A stretch of DNA of 64,000 nucleotides from Paenibacillus sp. PastM-3 (GCF_029893965.1 NZ_JARXXP010000020.1:1-64000); one strand, 5' to 3'. Positions 15,449 through 24,979 are shown, counted from the first letter of the stretch. Made by a program: numbers and translations. Notes: a model not told the origin generated them from the letters alone.

Positions 15449-17857
15449 CTAAGCAGTGTGTCCGCTGCTCAGCTTCAGAGGATCATCCGCATTGCCGCGG
15501 CCGGGCTGCTTGCGTTCGCGAACCAGCACCTTGATCAGCTTTTCGCTGCCGGAGCAGTCAATGAACCGGTCGCCGTCCGCCGCCTTTTCTTCCCAGTCAT
15601 TCAGTCTGAGAATATAGCCGACGGACTGCACGCCCATTTCAGCTTCAATCCGGGCTACAGCCCGCCCGTTCTCCATTTGCCGGAAATCACACTGGCCGTC
15701 CTGTATGCCTGTACCCCAGACCCACAGGTTCCAGCCGCGGTAATCGCCGTCAGGGCGGTCATAATGGACTTCAATGATTTTGGATCTTGGGGCAGGCTCA
15801 CCATAGCTGTCGTATAGCACCATCATCGACAGGCCTTCAACCTGAACCTCCTGGTTACCGGCAATCCGGAAGGCTTCCGCCGCGGCATAGCTGTGATCCA
15901 CCACAATGTTCCAGCAGCCGCCGGTATTAGGCAGCCTCTGCGTAATACTTTCCGTATTGGCATTGAAGATAACGACGATATTGTTCCAGACATCGCCGCC
16001 TGCATTATCCTTCAGCATATAAGACACTACACCGCCGTCACAGCGGAGGAATTCCAGGGAACGTTCGATTTCCTGGCGCCCGTGCAGACGGAAAGCGGGA
16101 TGCTTGCGGCGCAGCTCAATCAGGCCCTTATAATACTGGAAGACCGGCATAAATGCCTGCTTCCGGTCCCAGCGGATCGCATTAATGACATCCGGGCTGC
16201 GGTAGCTGTTATGATCGCCGTATTTGCTGCGCAGCATTTCATCGCCGGCATGAAGAAAGGGTATGCCCTGAGACGTAAGGATCAGGCCATTAGCCAGCAG
16301 CGAGCGCCGCACCGTCTCGTTACGGAGAATATTCTGCGGATCGACGGCAAAATACGGATCGGCTGCCCCGACAGCCGCCTCCAGATCCCCCCCGTATTTC
16401 AGCCTTCCGTTCTCCAGCTCCGGCAGTCCGGCTGCCTGCTTCAGACCCTGGGAGGCCAGTATTTTATCCCACAGGTTAAGATTATCATGGGCAGTCACAT
16501 AATTGACCGTTTCAACGGGTGAATCGGTAAAATCATGAATCGCACCTTTGATTCCGGAGGCTATCGCCCCCTCCTTGCCGTACTCGCCGGTCACGAATCC
16601 TCTGCCCCAGCCGTCACTGTCACCTTTGATTGCTGAGCGGAAGTTATCATTGAATACCGCATAACCTTTGCCGCGCTGCACGCCTTTGAGCGTCTTGGCA
16701 GCCAGAGGGGAATCTCCGCCAGTCCAGGGCTCTCCGTAAATCAGCAGATTCGGGTTTATGTTAAGCCGCAGCTCCTCGGTAATCTCCCGGATCGTCACGC
16801 TGTCCATCAGCCCCATCAGATCGAAGCGGAAGCCGTCGATATGATATTCAGAAGCCCAGTAGGCCAGGGAATCCTTGATAAATTTGCGGACCATCGGCCG
16901 CTCGGTGGCAAGCTCATTGCCGACACCCGAACCGTTCGATAACCGTCCCAGGTAGTCCCGGCGGTAGAAATAATCCGGTACCAGCGGTTCAAAAGGCCCC
17001 TTCTCGAACGCATAAGTATGGTTGTAGACCACATCCATAATCACCGCAATGCCTTTGCTGTGCAGCGCCTGCACCATTTCCTTACATTCGCGTATGCGCG
17101 CTCCTGGATCGCTTGGATTCGTGCTGTACGAGCCCTCAGGCACATTATAGTGCTGCGGGTCATAGCCCCAGTTGTACTCCGTGTAATAATCCGGACGAGG
17201 CCCCCCACCTGTACCATTCAGCTCATCAACCGTCTGGTAATCAAAGACCGGCAGCAGATGGACATGGGTTATGCCAAGTTCAGCCAGATGATCAATGCCC
17301 AGCGGATTTCCGGCCGCATCACGCAGACCGGTTTCGGTAAAAGCCTTGAACTTGCCCTTATTCATTATCCCCGAGCTTGCATGAGCCGAGAAATCGCGCA
17401 CATGCAGCTCATAAATGATAGCGTCGGCCGGATGCGGGAGCTGTGGTGACTTATCTCTGCTCCAGCCTTCCGGATCTGTATCACGCAGGTCCACAATTGC
17501 CGAACGCAGCCCATTGGCCGAAACAGCGGTTGCATAAGGGTCCGCGGCTTCATTGATCGTTCCATCCTCAAAGATCGTACGGTACATATAATACTTGCCC
17601 TTCAAATCCCCGGTGACCTGTACCTGCCAAACGCCGCCATCCCCGCGCTGCATCGGAACAATCCGTCCGCTGTCCCTGCTTAATTTCGCCGGCGATCCGG
17701 TTCCGTTCCCTCCAGTCTCGTATAATACAAGTGAAACGGTAAACGCCGTTGGAGCCCACACCTTAAACTGGCTGTACGCTGCGGTATAGGTCAGGCCAAG
17801 ATCACTGCCTGCATAGGTTTCGAGCACTGTCTCTGCATTCATATAGTTACTGTTCAT
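15449..17857 (-). CDS. pulA: Type I pullulanase (GH13_14)
   Basis: This enzyme hydrolyses alpha-1,6 branch bonds in pullulan, glycogen or amylopectin fragments. The order is an N-terminal CBM48-like domain (LTYTAAYSQFKVWAPTAFTV), then a GH13 barrel. The type I pullulanase motif YNWGYDP is present. Region I is MDVVYNHTY, the nucleophile Asp is in FRFDLMGLMD, the acid/base Glu in IYGEPWTGG and region IV in YVTAHDNLNLWDK. There is no signal peptide, so it is probably cytosolic like B. subtilis AmyX. Oddly, residues ~695-785 (EVHYDRPDGDYRGWNLWVWG) look like a pullulanase-associated CBM41-type domain, normally found at the N-terminus of secreted enzymes. RBS GAGG is 5 nt before the ATG. The promoter region carries an inverted repeat at 17953-17970. 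Confidence 0.95.
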   Translation of the reverse strand: MNSNYMNAETVLETYAGSDLGLTYTAAYSQFKVWAPTAFTVSLVLYETGGNGTGSPAKLSRDSGRIVPMQRGDGGVWQVQVTGDLKGKYYMYRTIFEDGTINEAADPYATAVSANGLRSAIVDLRDTDPEGWSRDKSPQLPHPADAIIYELHVRDFSAHASSGIMNKGKFKAFTETGLRDAAGNPLGIDHLAELGITHVHLLPVFDYQTVDELNGTGGGPRPDYYTEYNWGYDPQHYNVPEGSYSTNPSDPGARIRECKEMVQALHSKGIAVIMDVVYNHTYAFEKGPFEPLVPDYFYRRDYLGRLSNGSGVGNELATERPMVRKFIKDSLAYWASEYHIDGFRFDLMGLMDSVTIREITEELRLNINPNLLIYGEPWTGGDSPLAAKTLKGVQRGKGYAVFNDNFRSAIKGDSDGWGRGFVTGEYGKEGAIASGIKGAIHDFTDSPVETVNYVTAHDNLNLWDKILASQGLKQAAGLPELENGRLKYGGDLEAAVGAADPYFAVDPQNILRNETVRRSLLANGLILTSQGIPFLHAGDEMLRSKYGDHNSYRSPDVINAIRWDRKQAFMPVFQYYKGLIELRRKHPAFRLHGRQEIERSLEFLRCDGGVVSYMLKDNAGGDVWNNIVVIFNANTESITQRLPNTGGCWNIVVDHSYAAAEAFRIAGNQEVQVEGLSMMVLYDSYGEPAPRSKIIEVHYDRPDGDYRGWNLWVWGTGIQDGQCDFRQMENGRAVARIEAEMGVQSVGYILRLNDWEEKAADGDRFIDCSGSEKLIKVLVRERKQPGRGNADDPLKLSSGHTA

Positions 17858-18188
17858 AACATCCTCACCATCCTGATGCCCACCATTGATTTTACCGGTG
17901 AACAGATCACCTTATTTAATTCCAACTATTACCACATCATTATACAATCATACTTGCACTGATTTGCAAGCGGGGCGTAGCGGTGCCTTATTCCTGAGTT
18001 CAAGCTAATAACTTGGCTCAAAATAGTATATGTAACACTATGTTCACAGGTTTGGGTCCAGCAGCGTATTCTGCTGCTTATACAATATATATCGACAATT
18101 TATGGCATTTATTTAAGATAAAAAGCAAAGTGGCGAATCTAACGGAAGTATAGTCCATAATTCGCCACAGGGCTACAGTAAAATGCTG
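17858..18188. other. Intergenic region upstream of pulA
   Basis: These 331 bp carry no gene. They hold the pulA promoter area and, near 18130-18168, an inverted repeat (GTGGCGAAT...ATTCGCCAC, loop about 21 nt). On the minus strand the repeat runs into a T-rich stretch and may terminate the MFS transporter gene. Confidence 0.55.
17939..17970 (-). promoter_or_regulatory. Candidate pulA promoter overlapped by an operator-like inverted repeat
   Basis: On the minus strand a consensus TATAAT (17939-17944) sits 19 bp from TTGCAA (17964-17969). A perfect 6-bp-arm inverted repeat CTTGCA-N6-TGCAAG (17953-17970) covers the -35 hexamer, as expected for a repressor site. The regulator is unknown. Confidence 0.45.
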
Positions 18189-19466
18189 CTATCTGTCTGA
18201 TTCAGCAGATATTGGACCGCTTTGCTTGTGCTTGCGCTGTACTCTGGCGAACAAAACGGCGACCGGAAACAGCAATGCGGCAGCCGCCAGCAATGAAGCT
18301 CTGATAGAGAACCTGCTGCCGATATAACCGACTGCAGGTCCGCCGGCTGTCTGTCCAAGCGCGTCAGACTGGCTGATCAGAGACAATACGGTTGCCCGTG
18401 TCCTGCTCTCCAGTCTAATGTTCAGCCAGGTCTTGTATACCGGCTCATTGACCGCACCTGCCACTGCAAGGAGCAGGACTGCAGCCACTGCCGTGTAAAA
18501 GCCCGGTGCAAGTGCAAGCAGCAGGATGGCCCCGATGCGGACCAGCGTCAGTACCAGTAAGGCTGCCGTAAGCACCTTCTCCTTGTGCATATCGATCCTG
18601 CGTTCAGCCATATGCACGGCAGGTATTGCCAGCAGTGTAGAAGAGGCGCTGATGATTCCGAACCACACTGCCATGGAGATCACACTGTCCGGAAACCCGA
18701 TTCCTTCTATTAAGTGGATTTGCCATAACCGGTCATAGCCTTCGGAGGCTGCCCCGCTGAACAGGGTTACCGCAGCCAGCGGGAGCAGTACCGGACTTCT
18801 GAACAGGACTGCAGCACCGCTGTGCCAGGTAAGGGCCCATGCCTTGAACGGAGCAGCTTCTGCTTCCCGCTTCCCCCTGACGAAGCCTGTTTCCTTCATC
18901 AGTAGGAACAGGACAAGCCCCAGCATGAGATATATTAAACCTCCGGCGATGTAGGGCAGGTTCGGTGCTGCAAGCGATAACCCCACACTTGTTCCGGCAC
19001 CGAGAAGGGAGGCGGCAAGAGAAGCCTTTTCCGCCTGCATAAAAAGAGTCCCGGCTTTTCCCTCCCCCAGCTCATCCATAATCCAGGCGGTGTCCGCGCC
19101 GCTGACAAAAGTCCAGCCGAGCCCGAACAGCAGCTGCGCGGCCATTACCCATGCAACCGCCGGCACGTCAGCCCCCCCGCCCGTAAACCAGACAATGCTT
19201 CCCTCCAGCAGGAAGCCGCAGCCCATGACGCTCACGCCTATGATCACGGACAGTCTGCGGCTGTATAAATCGGCAACAGCACCGGTAATTCCCTCAAAGA
19301 TAAGCACTGTGATTTCCAGCACCGTTCCGATCAGCAGCAGCTCAGAAGGGCGGAGCCCGAGTTCAGTCACATAATAAATGCTGTAGGTGGTGAATATAGT
19401 GCTGCTTGCAAATGCCATGATGAATACTAGCAGCAGATACATTTGAGAAGCCTGTAATTTTCGCAC
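18189..19466 (-). CDS. MFS transporter (drug/sugar efflux type)
   Basis: A 425-residue major facilitator with about 12 predicted membrane helices. The loop 2-3 signature appears as GAVADLYSRRLSVIIG. The first half begins YLLLVFIMAFASSTIFTTYSIYYVTELGL, which is typical of single-gene efflux carriers. RBS AAGGCGG precedes the ATG. It is monocistronic, between pulA and ptsI with terminators on both sides. No regulator is adjacent and the substrate cannot be read from sequence. Confidence 0.9.
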   Translation of the reverse strand: MRKLQASQMYLLLVFIMAFASSTIFTTYSIYYVTELGLRPSELLLIGTVLEITVLIFEGITGAVADLYSRRLSVIIGVSVMGCGFLLEGSIVWFTGGGADVPAVAWVMAAQLLFGLGWTFVSGADTAWIMDELGEGKAGTLFMQAEKASLAASLLGAGTSVGLSLAAPNLPYIAGGLIYLMLGLVLFLLMKETGFVRGKREAEAAPFKAWALTWHSGAAVLFRSPVLLPLAAVTLFSGAASEGYDRLWQIHLIEGIGFPDSVISMAVWFGIISASSTLLAIPAVHMAERRIDMHKEKVLTAALLVLTLVRIGAILLLALAPGFYTAVAAVLLLAVAGAVNEPVYKTWLNIRLESRTRATVLSLISQSDALGQTAGGPAVGYIGSRFSIRASLLAAAALLFPVAVLFARVQRKHKQSGPISAESDR

Positions 19467-19576
19467 ATAAGTTCCGCCTTTTCCTAAGGAATGTGCTTTA
19501 AGTATAAGGAACGCTGTTCGTTGCTGCTGTTCCGGACTTGCGGATTTTCTCTTTATGAAACAGCGTATGGAACAGC

Positions 19577-19608
19577 AAAAAAACCGGCCCCCTTGTCAGG
19601 AGACCGGC
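19577..19608 (-). terminator. Terminator of the ptsGHI operon
   Basis: On the minus strand GCCGGTCTCC pairs with GGGGGCCGG and is followed by TTTTTTT, about 60 bp past the ptsI stop. Confidence 0.9.
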
Positions 19609-19666
19609 ATAAAGTAGTTGGAAAAGTGAATTTGCCAAAACGGATCTTGCTTAAGCTAAAAAAGAA

Positions 19667-21379
19667 TTACTTCACGCTGCTCTGCACAAGTGCAGCTACT
19701 TCCTCGGCCGTGCCGAGCTGCAGCGCTTTAGCAGCCATTTCCTTCATTTCTGCAGCGGACAGCTTGGAAATCTGGCTGCGTGCAGGCAGGATGGAAGTGG
19801 CGCTCATGCTGAATTCATCAAGACCCAGGCCGAGCAGAAGCGGAATCGCAGTAGAATCGCCGGCCATTTCGCCGCACATGCCGGTCCATTTGCCTTCAGC
19901 ATGTGCGGCGTCGATCACGATTTTGACCAGACGCAGGATTGCCGGATTATACGGCTGATACAGGTAGGATACCTGCTCATTCATACGGTCGGCAGCCATT
20001 GTATATTGAATAAGGTCGTTTGTTCCGATACTGAAGAAATCAACTTCCTTCGCAAACTGGTCAGCCAGTACCGCAGTAGAAGGAATCTCTACCATAATAC
20101 CGAGCTGGATGTTGCCTCCCACTTCCTTGCCTTCTTCACGCAGCTTCGCTTTCTCCTCAAGCAGGAGGTCACGGGCTGCACGGAATTCGCCAAGGGTAGC
20201 GATCATCGGGAACATGATCCGCAGGTCACCGTGTGCGCTTGCTCTGAGCAGGGCGCGCAGCTGTGTACGGAAAATATCCTGACGGTCCAGACAGAGACGG
20301 ATTGCCCGGAATCCGAGGAACGGATTCATTTCCTTTGGCAGATCCAGGTAAGGCAGCTCCTTGTCGCCGCCGATATCGAGCGTGCGGACAACGACCGGCT
20401 TGCCTTTCATGTTCTCAAGCACGGTGCGGTACGCGTTGTACTGAACTTCCTCGGAAGGCAGCTTGTCGCGGCCCATGTAAAGGAATTCGGTACGGTACAG
20501 GCCTACGCCCTCGCCGCCGTTCTCAATCACACCGGCAACATCGTTAGGCGTACCAATGTTAGCAGCCAGTTCAACATGTTTGCCGTCAGCAGATACGGTC
20601 GCTTCATCGCGGAGTTTTTTCCACTCGGCGATTTGCAGGTCGTATGCTTCCTGCTTCGTCTTGTACTCAGCCACCTCAGCCTCGCTAGGGTTGATCAGCA
20701 CATCGCCGCTCAATCCGTCCACGATAACCAGATCGCCTGCTTTAACCAGCGACAGCACATTTTTGGTGCCGACAACCGCCGGAATTTCCAGGGAACGGGC
20801 CATAATCGCCGAGTGCGAAGTACGTCCGCCGATATTGGTAGTGAAGCCTTTAACAAAATTACGGTTCAGCTGCGCAGTATCCGAAGGTGTCAGATCCTGT
20901 GCAATAACGATAACTTCTTCACTGATCTCAGCAGGGCTGATATAGTGAATGCCCAGCAGGTGGTTCAGCACGCGCTTGGTTACATCGCGCATGTCGGCAG
21001 CACGTTCCTGGAGGTAGGCACTCTTCATATTCTCGAACATCGATACAAATTGTGAAGCAACTTCATTTAGCGCATAGTCTGCATTAACCGCTTCTTCACG
21101 GATTTTGTCCATTACCGGGCTGATCAGCTCAGGATCCTCAAGAATCAGCAGGTGGGATTCAAAAATCTCAGCTTTCTTCTCGCCCAGCTCTGCCAGCGTG
21201 CGCTCCTTGATGGCCAGCAGCTCACCCTTGGATTTATCCAGGGCGGCCTGCAGCTTGGCCAGCTCGGCTTCCACATCGCTTACTGCAGTCTTGGTAATGG
21301 TATAGTCCGGATGTTCCAGGATAAATGCACGGGCTACGGCAATACCTGCTGAAGCCGCGATTCCTGAAATTTTACTCAT
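19667..21379 (-). CDS. ptsI: Phosphoenolpyruvate--protein phosphotransferase (PTS enzyme I)
   Basis: This cytosolic enzyme takes phosphate from PEP and passes it to HPr, feeding all PTS sugars. 570 residues, the normal length. The phospho-accepting His189 lies in GGRTSHSAIMARS, and the C-terminal PEP-binding barrel shows GTNDLIQYTMAADR and CGEMAGD. The start overlaps the ptsH stop by 8 bp (ATGAGTAA), which points to translational coupling. It is third in the ptsG-ptsH-ptsI transcript, as in B. subtilis. Confidence 0.98.
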   Translation of the reverse strand: MSKISGIAASAGIAVARAFILEHPDYTITKTAVSDVEAELAKLQAALDKSKGELLAIKERTLAELGEKKAEIFESHLLILEDPELISPVMDKIREEAVNADYALNEVASQFVSMFENMKSAYLQERAADMRDVTKRVLNHLLGIHYISPAEISEEVIVIAQDLTPSDTAQLNRNFVKGFTTNIGGRTSHSAIMARSLEIPAVVGTKNVLSLVKAGDLVIVDGLSGDVLINPSEAEVAEYKTKQEAYDLQIAEWKKLRDEATVSADGKHVELAANIGTPNDVAGVIENGGEGVGLYRTEFLYMGRDKLPSEEVQYNAYRTVLENMKGKPVVVRTLDIGGDKELPYLDLPKEMNPFLGFRAIRLCLDRQDIFRTQLRALLRASAHGDLRIMFPMIATLGEFRAARDLLLEEKAKLREEGKEVGGNIQLGIMVEIPSTAVLADQFAKEVDFFSIGTNDLIQYTMAADRMNEQVSYLYQPYNPAILRLVKIVIDAAHAEGKWTGMCGEMAGDSTAIPLLLGLGLDEFSMSATSILPARSQISKLSAAEMKEMAAKALQLGTAEEVAALVQSSVK

Positions 21380-21647
21380 TAATTTCTCCCAGCCCTTCTT
21401 TGATCATTACGTCCTGCAATGCGCTGAGGGCTTCGGCTTCTTCGCCGCCTTCAGTGATCAGGGTCAGTGTGTCGCCTGCTTCAAGACCCAGGGACAATAC
21501 GCCAAGGATTGATTTCAGGGTTACTTTTTTTCCTTTTGCTTCTGCAAAGGCTTCAGTGCCTTTGAATTTAGTAGCTGTATTTACCAGTGCAGTTGCTGGA
21601 CGTGCGTGAATTCCATCTTCGTCAACAATTTTGAAAGTTTTTTGCAT
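21372..21647 (-). CDS. ptsH: Phosphocarrier protein HPr
   Basis: HPr relays phosphate from enzyme I to sugar-specific EII proteins. When phosphorylated on serine it is the CcpA corepressor. The 91-residue form starting MQKTFKIVDEDGIHARP is chosen, although the frame stays open 34 codons further upstream, because it matches the universal HPr start. The catalytic His is residue 14 (GIHARPAT). Ser46 (LKSILGVLSLG), the HPr kinase target, is kept, so carbon catabolite control through HPr-Ser-P should operate here. Confidence 0.96.
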   Translation of the reverse strand: MQKTFKIVDEDGIHARPATALVNTATKFKGTEAFAEAKGKKVTLKSILGVLSLGLEAGDTLTLITEGGEEAEALSALQDVMIKEGLGEINE

Positions 21648-21757
21648 AATAATCCAACTCGCTTTCTGTTTATTTGGTGTGGTTGTATGTTGCTTATCTA
21701 TATGTGAGGGCAGCGCCTCCACTAAATTATAATGGATGCGCTGCGCCATTGCACATT

Positions 21758-23815
21758 TTACTGAATTGTGATGATGTCCTTGTCGCCAATGGTAACCTTG
21801 CCAGGCTTCTTCAGGGTTACTGTTGAGCCTTCTGGCAGGTTGGAGAAGATGACCGGTGAAATGACGGAAGGCGCATTGGCTTTCACGTACTCCAGATCCA
21901 CTTCCATAATCGGCTGTCCGGCTGCAACCAGATCACCTTCCTCGACAAGAACTGTAAAGCCCTGTCCCTTCAGCTTCACTGTATTAACCCCGATGTGTAC
22001 AAGCACTTCCTTGCCGCCGTCCGACATAATGCCGATCGCATGCTTGCTCGGGAATACATTGAATACTTTGCCGTAAACCGGTGAAGCAATTTTACCGTCA
22101 GCGGACAGGAAGGCGAAGCCGTCACCTGTCATCTTCTGCGAGAAGACCGCATCCGGCACCTGGGTGATATCCATCAGCTCGCCGTTAACCGGCGATACGA
22201 TGTCCTCTGGCACGATCGCTTTACCCTCTTCTCCGGCCTGCTGCTCAAGCTCAGGCTGCGGAGCAACCGGTGCTGCAGCAGGGGTTCTGCCGTTCATAAC
22301 ATCCTGAATCTGCGACTTGATGGTGTCGGAACGTGTTCCGAAGATCGCCTGGACGTTATTTCCGACTTCAAGCACCCCGGAGGCACCCAGCTTCTTCAGG
22401 CGGTTTTTGTCAACGCCTGCTTTATCTTTAACCTCAACCCGCAGACGCGTAATACATGCATCCAGGTGAGCAATGTTCTCTTTACCGCCCAGTGCTGCCA
22501 GAATGTTGCGCGGCAGATCGTCTCCGCTTGTTGAAACAGCTTCTCCGCTTGTTTCTTCTGTCTCATCGGAAGGCTCTTCACGGCCTGGGGTTCTAAGATT
22601 GAACTTGCGGATGACGAAACGGAATCCGAAGTAGTAGATTACCGCGATTACCAGACCTACCGGTATTACCAGCCACCAAGCAGTACGGTTTGGTATAACC
22701 CCAAACAGGACATAGTCGATGAAACCGCCGGAGAAGGTCATCCCGATTTTGACATTCAGGATGTGCATGGTCATAAAGGAAAGGCCTGCGAATACCGCAT
22801 GTACCGCGAACAGCAGTGGTGCTACGAACAGGAACGAGAATTCCAGCGGCTCGGTAATCCCTGTCAGGAATGATGTGAGCGCTGCGGAAACCATCAAGCT
22901 TCCGACAATCTTTTTGTTCTCAGGTCTAGCTTCATGATAGATCGCCAGCGCCGCTGCAGGCAGTCCGAACATCATAAACGGATATTTACCAGTAGTGAAG
23001 GTACCCGCTGTGAATTCCACACCGTCACGCAGCTGCTGCATGAAGATCCGCTGGTCTCCGCGGACCAGATCACCCGCTTTATCGATATAGCTGCCGAATT
23101 CATACCAGAACGGCGAGTAGAAGATGTGGTGCAGACCGAAAGGAATCAGGGAACGCTCGATCACCCCGAAGATGAAGGCTGACAGCGTCAGATTCGTATT
23201 GATCATGCTCTGTGATACATAGTTCAGGCCGTGCTGGATCGGCGGCCAGATGATCGTCAGTACAAGACCGAGGATCAGCGAGGTTACAGCCGTCATAATC
23301 GGCACAAACCGTTTACCTGCAAAGAAGCCCAGATAAGACGGCAGCTCTATACGGAAGAACCGCTTGTACATAGACGCCGCGAGTATCCCGACGAGTATCC
23401 CGCCGAACACCCCAGTCTGCAGTGTTGGAATCCCCAAAACACTGGCGTACGCAAAGTCCTGCTTGCTCAGCACCCACTCGTTGATCCCGAGCACGGTCCC
23501 CATAGTCACGTTCATGACGAGGAAACCGATAATAGCTGCAAGCCCTGCTACCCCTTCGCCTCCGGCCAGCCCGATAGCTACCCCAACTGCGAACAGAAGC
23601 GACAGGTTGCTGAAGACAATCTGTCCCGAGTTCATTAATACATTGGCAATGGCTTGAACAACATCGTTCTCCAAAGCCGGAACGTATTGGAGGAAATCAG
23701 GATTAACAAGCATGTTGCCGATCCCGAGCAGCAGACCTGCCGCAGGCAGAATAGCTACAGGAAGCATAAGCGCTTTACCGACCCGCTGTAAAACGCCAAA
23801 CAACTTCTTGAACAT
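21758..23815 (-). CDS. ptsG: PTS glucose transporter subunit IICBA
   Basis: This membrane permease imports and phosphorylates glucose. The 685-residue fusion has order C-B-A: a hydrophobic IIC domain (residues 1-~410), IIB with the phospho-cysteine Cys454 (DACITRLRVEV), and IIA with the phospho-histidine His607 (VLVHIGVNTVKL). Two low-complexity linkers join the domains. RBS AAGGAAGTG precedes the ATG. The leader contains a GlcT-type RAT and terminator, and glcT is immediately upstream. Close relatives could accept N-acetylglucosamine or maltose, but GlcT and RAT linkage favours glucose. Confidence 0.96.
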   Translation of the reverse strand: MFKKLFGVLQRVGKALMLPVAILPAAGLLLGIGNMLVNPDFLQYVPALENDVVQAIANVLMNSGQIVFSNLSLLFAVGVAIGLAGGEGVAGLAAIIGFLVMNVTMGTVLGINEWVLSKQDFAYASVLGIPTLQTGVFGGILVGILAASMYKRFFRIELPSYLGFFAGKRFVPIMTAVTSLILGLVLTIIWPPIQHGLNYVSQSMINTNLTLSAFIFGVIERSLIPFGLHHIFYSPFWYEFGSYIDKAGDLVRGDQRIFMQQLRDGVEFTAGTFTTGKYPFMMFGLPAAALAIYHEARPENKKIVGSLMVSAALTSFLTGITEPLEFSFLFVAPLLFAVHAVFAGLSFMTMHILNVKIGMTFSGGFIDYVLFGVIPNRTAWWLVIPVGLVIAVIYYFGFRFVIRKFNLRTPGREEPSDETEETSGEAVSTSGDDLPRNILAALGGKENIAHLDACITRLRVEVKDKAGVDKNRLKKLGASGVLEVGNNVQAIFGTRSDTIKSQIQDVMNGRTPAAAPVAPQPELEQQAGEEGKAIVPEDIVSPVNGELMDITQVPDAVFSQKMTGDGFAFLSADGKIASPVYGKVFNVFPSKHAIGIMSDGGKEVLVHIGVNTVKLKGQGFTVLVEEGDLVAAGQPIMEVDLEYVKANAPSVISPVIFSNLPEGSTVTLKKPGKVTIGDKDIITIQ

Positions 23816-23856
23816 AGGTTCACTTCCTTAATATGATTTTCTCACCAGACAAAATG

Positions 23857-23963
23857 CCAAAAAAGGCATGAGCAATACAGCATACAGGTTGTCATCTAAC
23901 GCTAAAGTTAGATTACCCCGAGTTAGGGGATTACAACCAAAATACTGTAAATCACTCATGCCT
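23857..23963 (-). terminator. GlcT-controlled terminator in the ptsG leader
   Basis: On the minus strand GGCATGAGTGATTTACAG pairs across a ~70-nt insert, itself able to fold (CTAACTTTAGCGTTAG), with CTGTATTGCTCATGCC, followed by TTTTTTGG. Its 5' arm is shared with the RAT sequence, so GlcT binding and the terminator exclude each other. Confidence 0.85.
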
Positions 23964-23982
23964 GATCGTATCAGTTACACGT
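23949..23982 (-). promoter_or_regulatory. Ribonucleic antiterminator (RAT) target of GlcT
   Basis: On the minus strand the element reads ACGTGTAACTGATACG followed by ATCAGGCATGAGTG. It is almost the same, as I recall it, as the B. subtilis ptsG RAT bound by GlcT. It overlaps the 5' arm of the terminator. Confidence 0.88.
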
Positions 23983-24014
23983 TGGTATTCTGTTGGTCTT
24001 TATTAACAGGGATT

Positions 24015-24043
24015 AGTTTAGCACCGATAATAAAAGAAAGCAA
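24015..24043 (-). promoter_or_regulatory. Promoter of ptsGHI
   Basis: On the minus strand TTGCTT (24038-24043), a 17-bp spacer and TAAACT (24015-24020) with an extended TG one base before the -10. It is placed about 35 bp upstream of the RAT. Confidence 0.65.
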
Positions 24044-24115
24044 GCGCAATTTTGGCGCACTTAATTTTTATGCATCCACTTATAAATTGTAAAAGCATCA
24101 AGGCCACGGTTACCG

Positions 24116-24979
24116 CTACTGCTCCATATCCGCCTCATCCTCTTTTTTCTGGGCAAGACGCTGCAGATGAATCGTTAAATAGCTGACCTCCGCCGGATAT
24201 ACAGGAATGCGGACCCGCTGCTCGATAATCTTGGTCAGCTTCCAGGACAGCGAATACATCTCCGGGTATTCCCGCTTCATCAGACCATCCAGCGAAGATG
24301 TCTCCCGAACCGTTTCCCCGCGGCGCAGCCGTTCCAGTACGAACCGCAGATGGGTAACCAGACGCGAATAATCCAGCGAATCCCGCGGAATCCGGTAATC
24401 CAGATTATCCTCCACAATCGCCACCAGATCCCCGATCAGCAGGGAATGCTCCCGCACCTCGGAGATATGCCTGTTGCTGAGCGCACTGACAATATGCAGC
24501 GCCACGAAACCGATCTCATCCGGAGGAAGCGTGACGGCCATCGTCTCGTTAATCCGCTTAACCGCATATTCGGCCAGCCTGTATTCTTCCGGATAGATCT
24601 CTTTTGTCTCATACAGAAAAGGGTTGTGAATGGCCATATTCTGTTCATTGCGCCGGATGGCAAAGGAAATATGGTCGGTCAGGGCAATATGGATATGCTC
24701 GTTCAGGGGCTGGTTGCTGCTCTGCATAATATGCAGAACGATTTCCTGTACAACCTCTATCAGTTTCTCGTCCACCTGGGGGACCAGTTGTTTATATTGT
24801 TCCTGCTCTTCCTGGTTGCGGAGAATAAACATCTTCTCTACAGAGGACAGAGTGATCTGATCACGGCTTTTGCGGTTATACCCGATCCCCTTGCCAATTA
24901 CGACGACTTCGGCATACTGGGGATGCTGGGCAATGATGACATTGTTATTGAGTACCTTGGCTACAGTTATGCTGCCCAA
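24116..24979 (-). CDS. glcT: PtsGHI operon antiterminator GlcT (BglG/SacY family)
   Basis: An RNA-binding protein that lets transcription pass the ptsG leader terminator when glucose is present. The N-terminal CAT domain (GSITVAKVLNNNVIIAQHP) is followed by PRD1 and PRD2, each with PTS-phosphorylatable histidines (ALTDHISFAIRRNEQ and LHIVSALSNRH; HLRFVLERLRRG and LTIHLQRLAQ). Start choice: the upstream GTG (24988) abuts the RBS AGAGGTG, while TTG at 24979 lies 6 nt beyond it and gives a product that aligns with B. subtilis GlcT. It is transcribed just ahead of its target ptsG, with the RAT and promoter between them. Confidence 0.94.
   Translation of the reverse strand: MGSITVAKVLNNNVIIAQHPQYAEVVVIGKGIGYNRKSRDQITLSSVEKMFILRNQEEQEQYKQLVPQVDEKLIEVVQEIVLHIMQSSNQPLNEHIHIALTDHISFAIRRNEQNMAIHNPFLYETKEIYPEEYRLAEYAVKRINETMAVTLPPDEIGFVALHIVSALSNRHISEVREHSLLIGDLVAIVEDNLDYRIPRDSLDYSRLVTHLRFVLERLRRGETVRETSSLDGLMKREYPEMYSLSWKLTKIIEQRVRIPVYPAEVSYLTIHLQRLAQKKEDEADMEQ

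Noticed and set aside
19901..21055. 384-codon plus-strand frame opposite ptsI
   Set aside because: Antisense to a clear enzyme I gene; no protein family resemblance.
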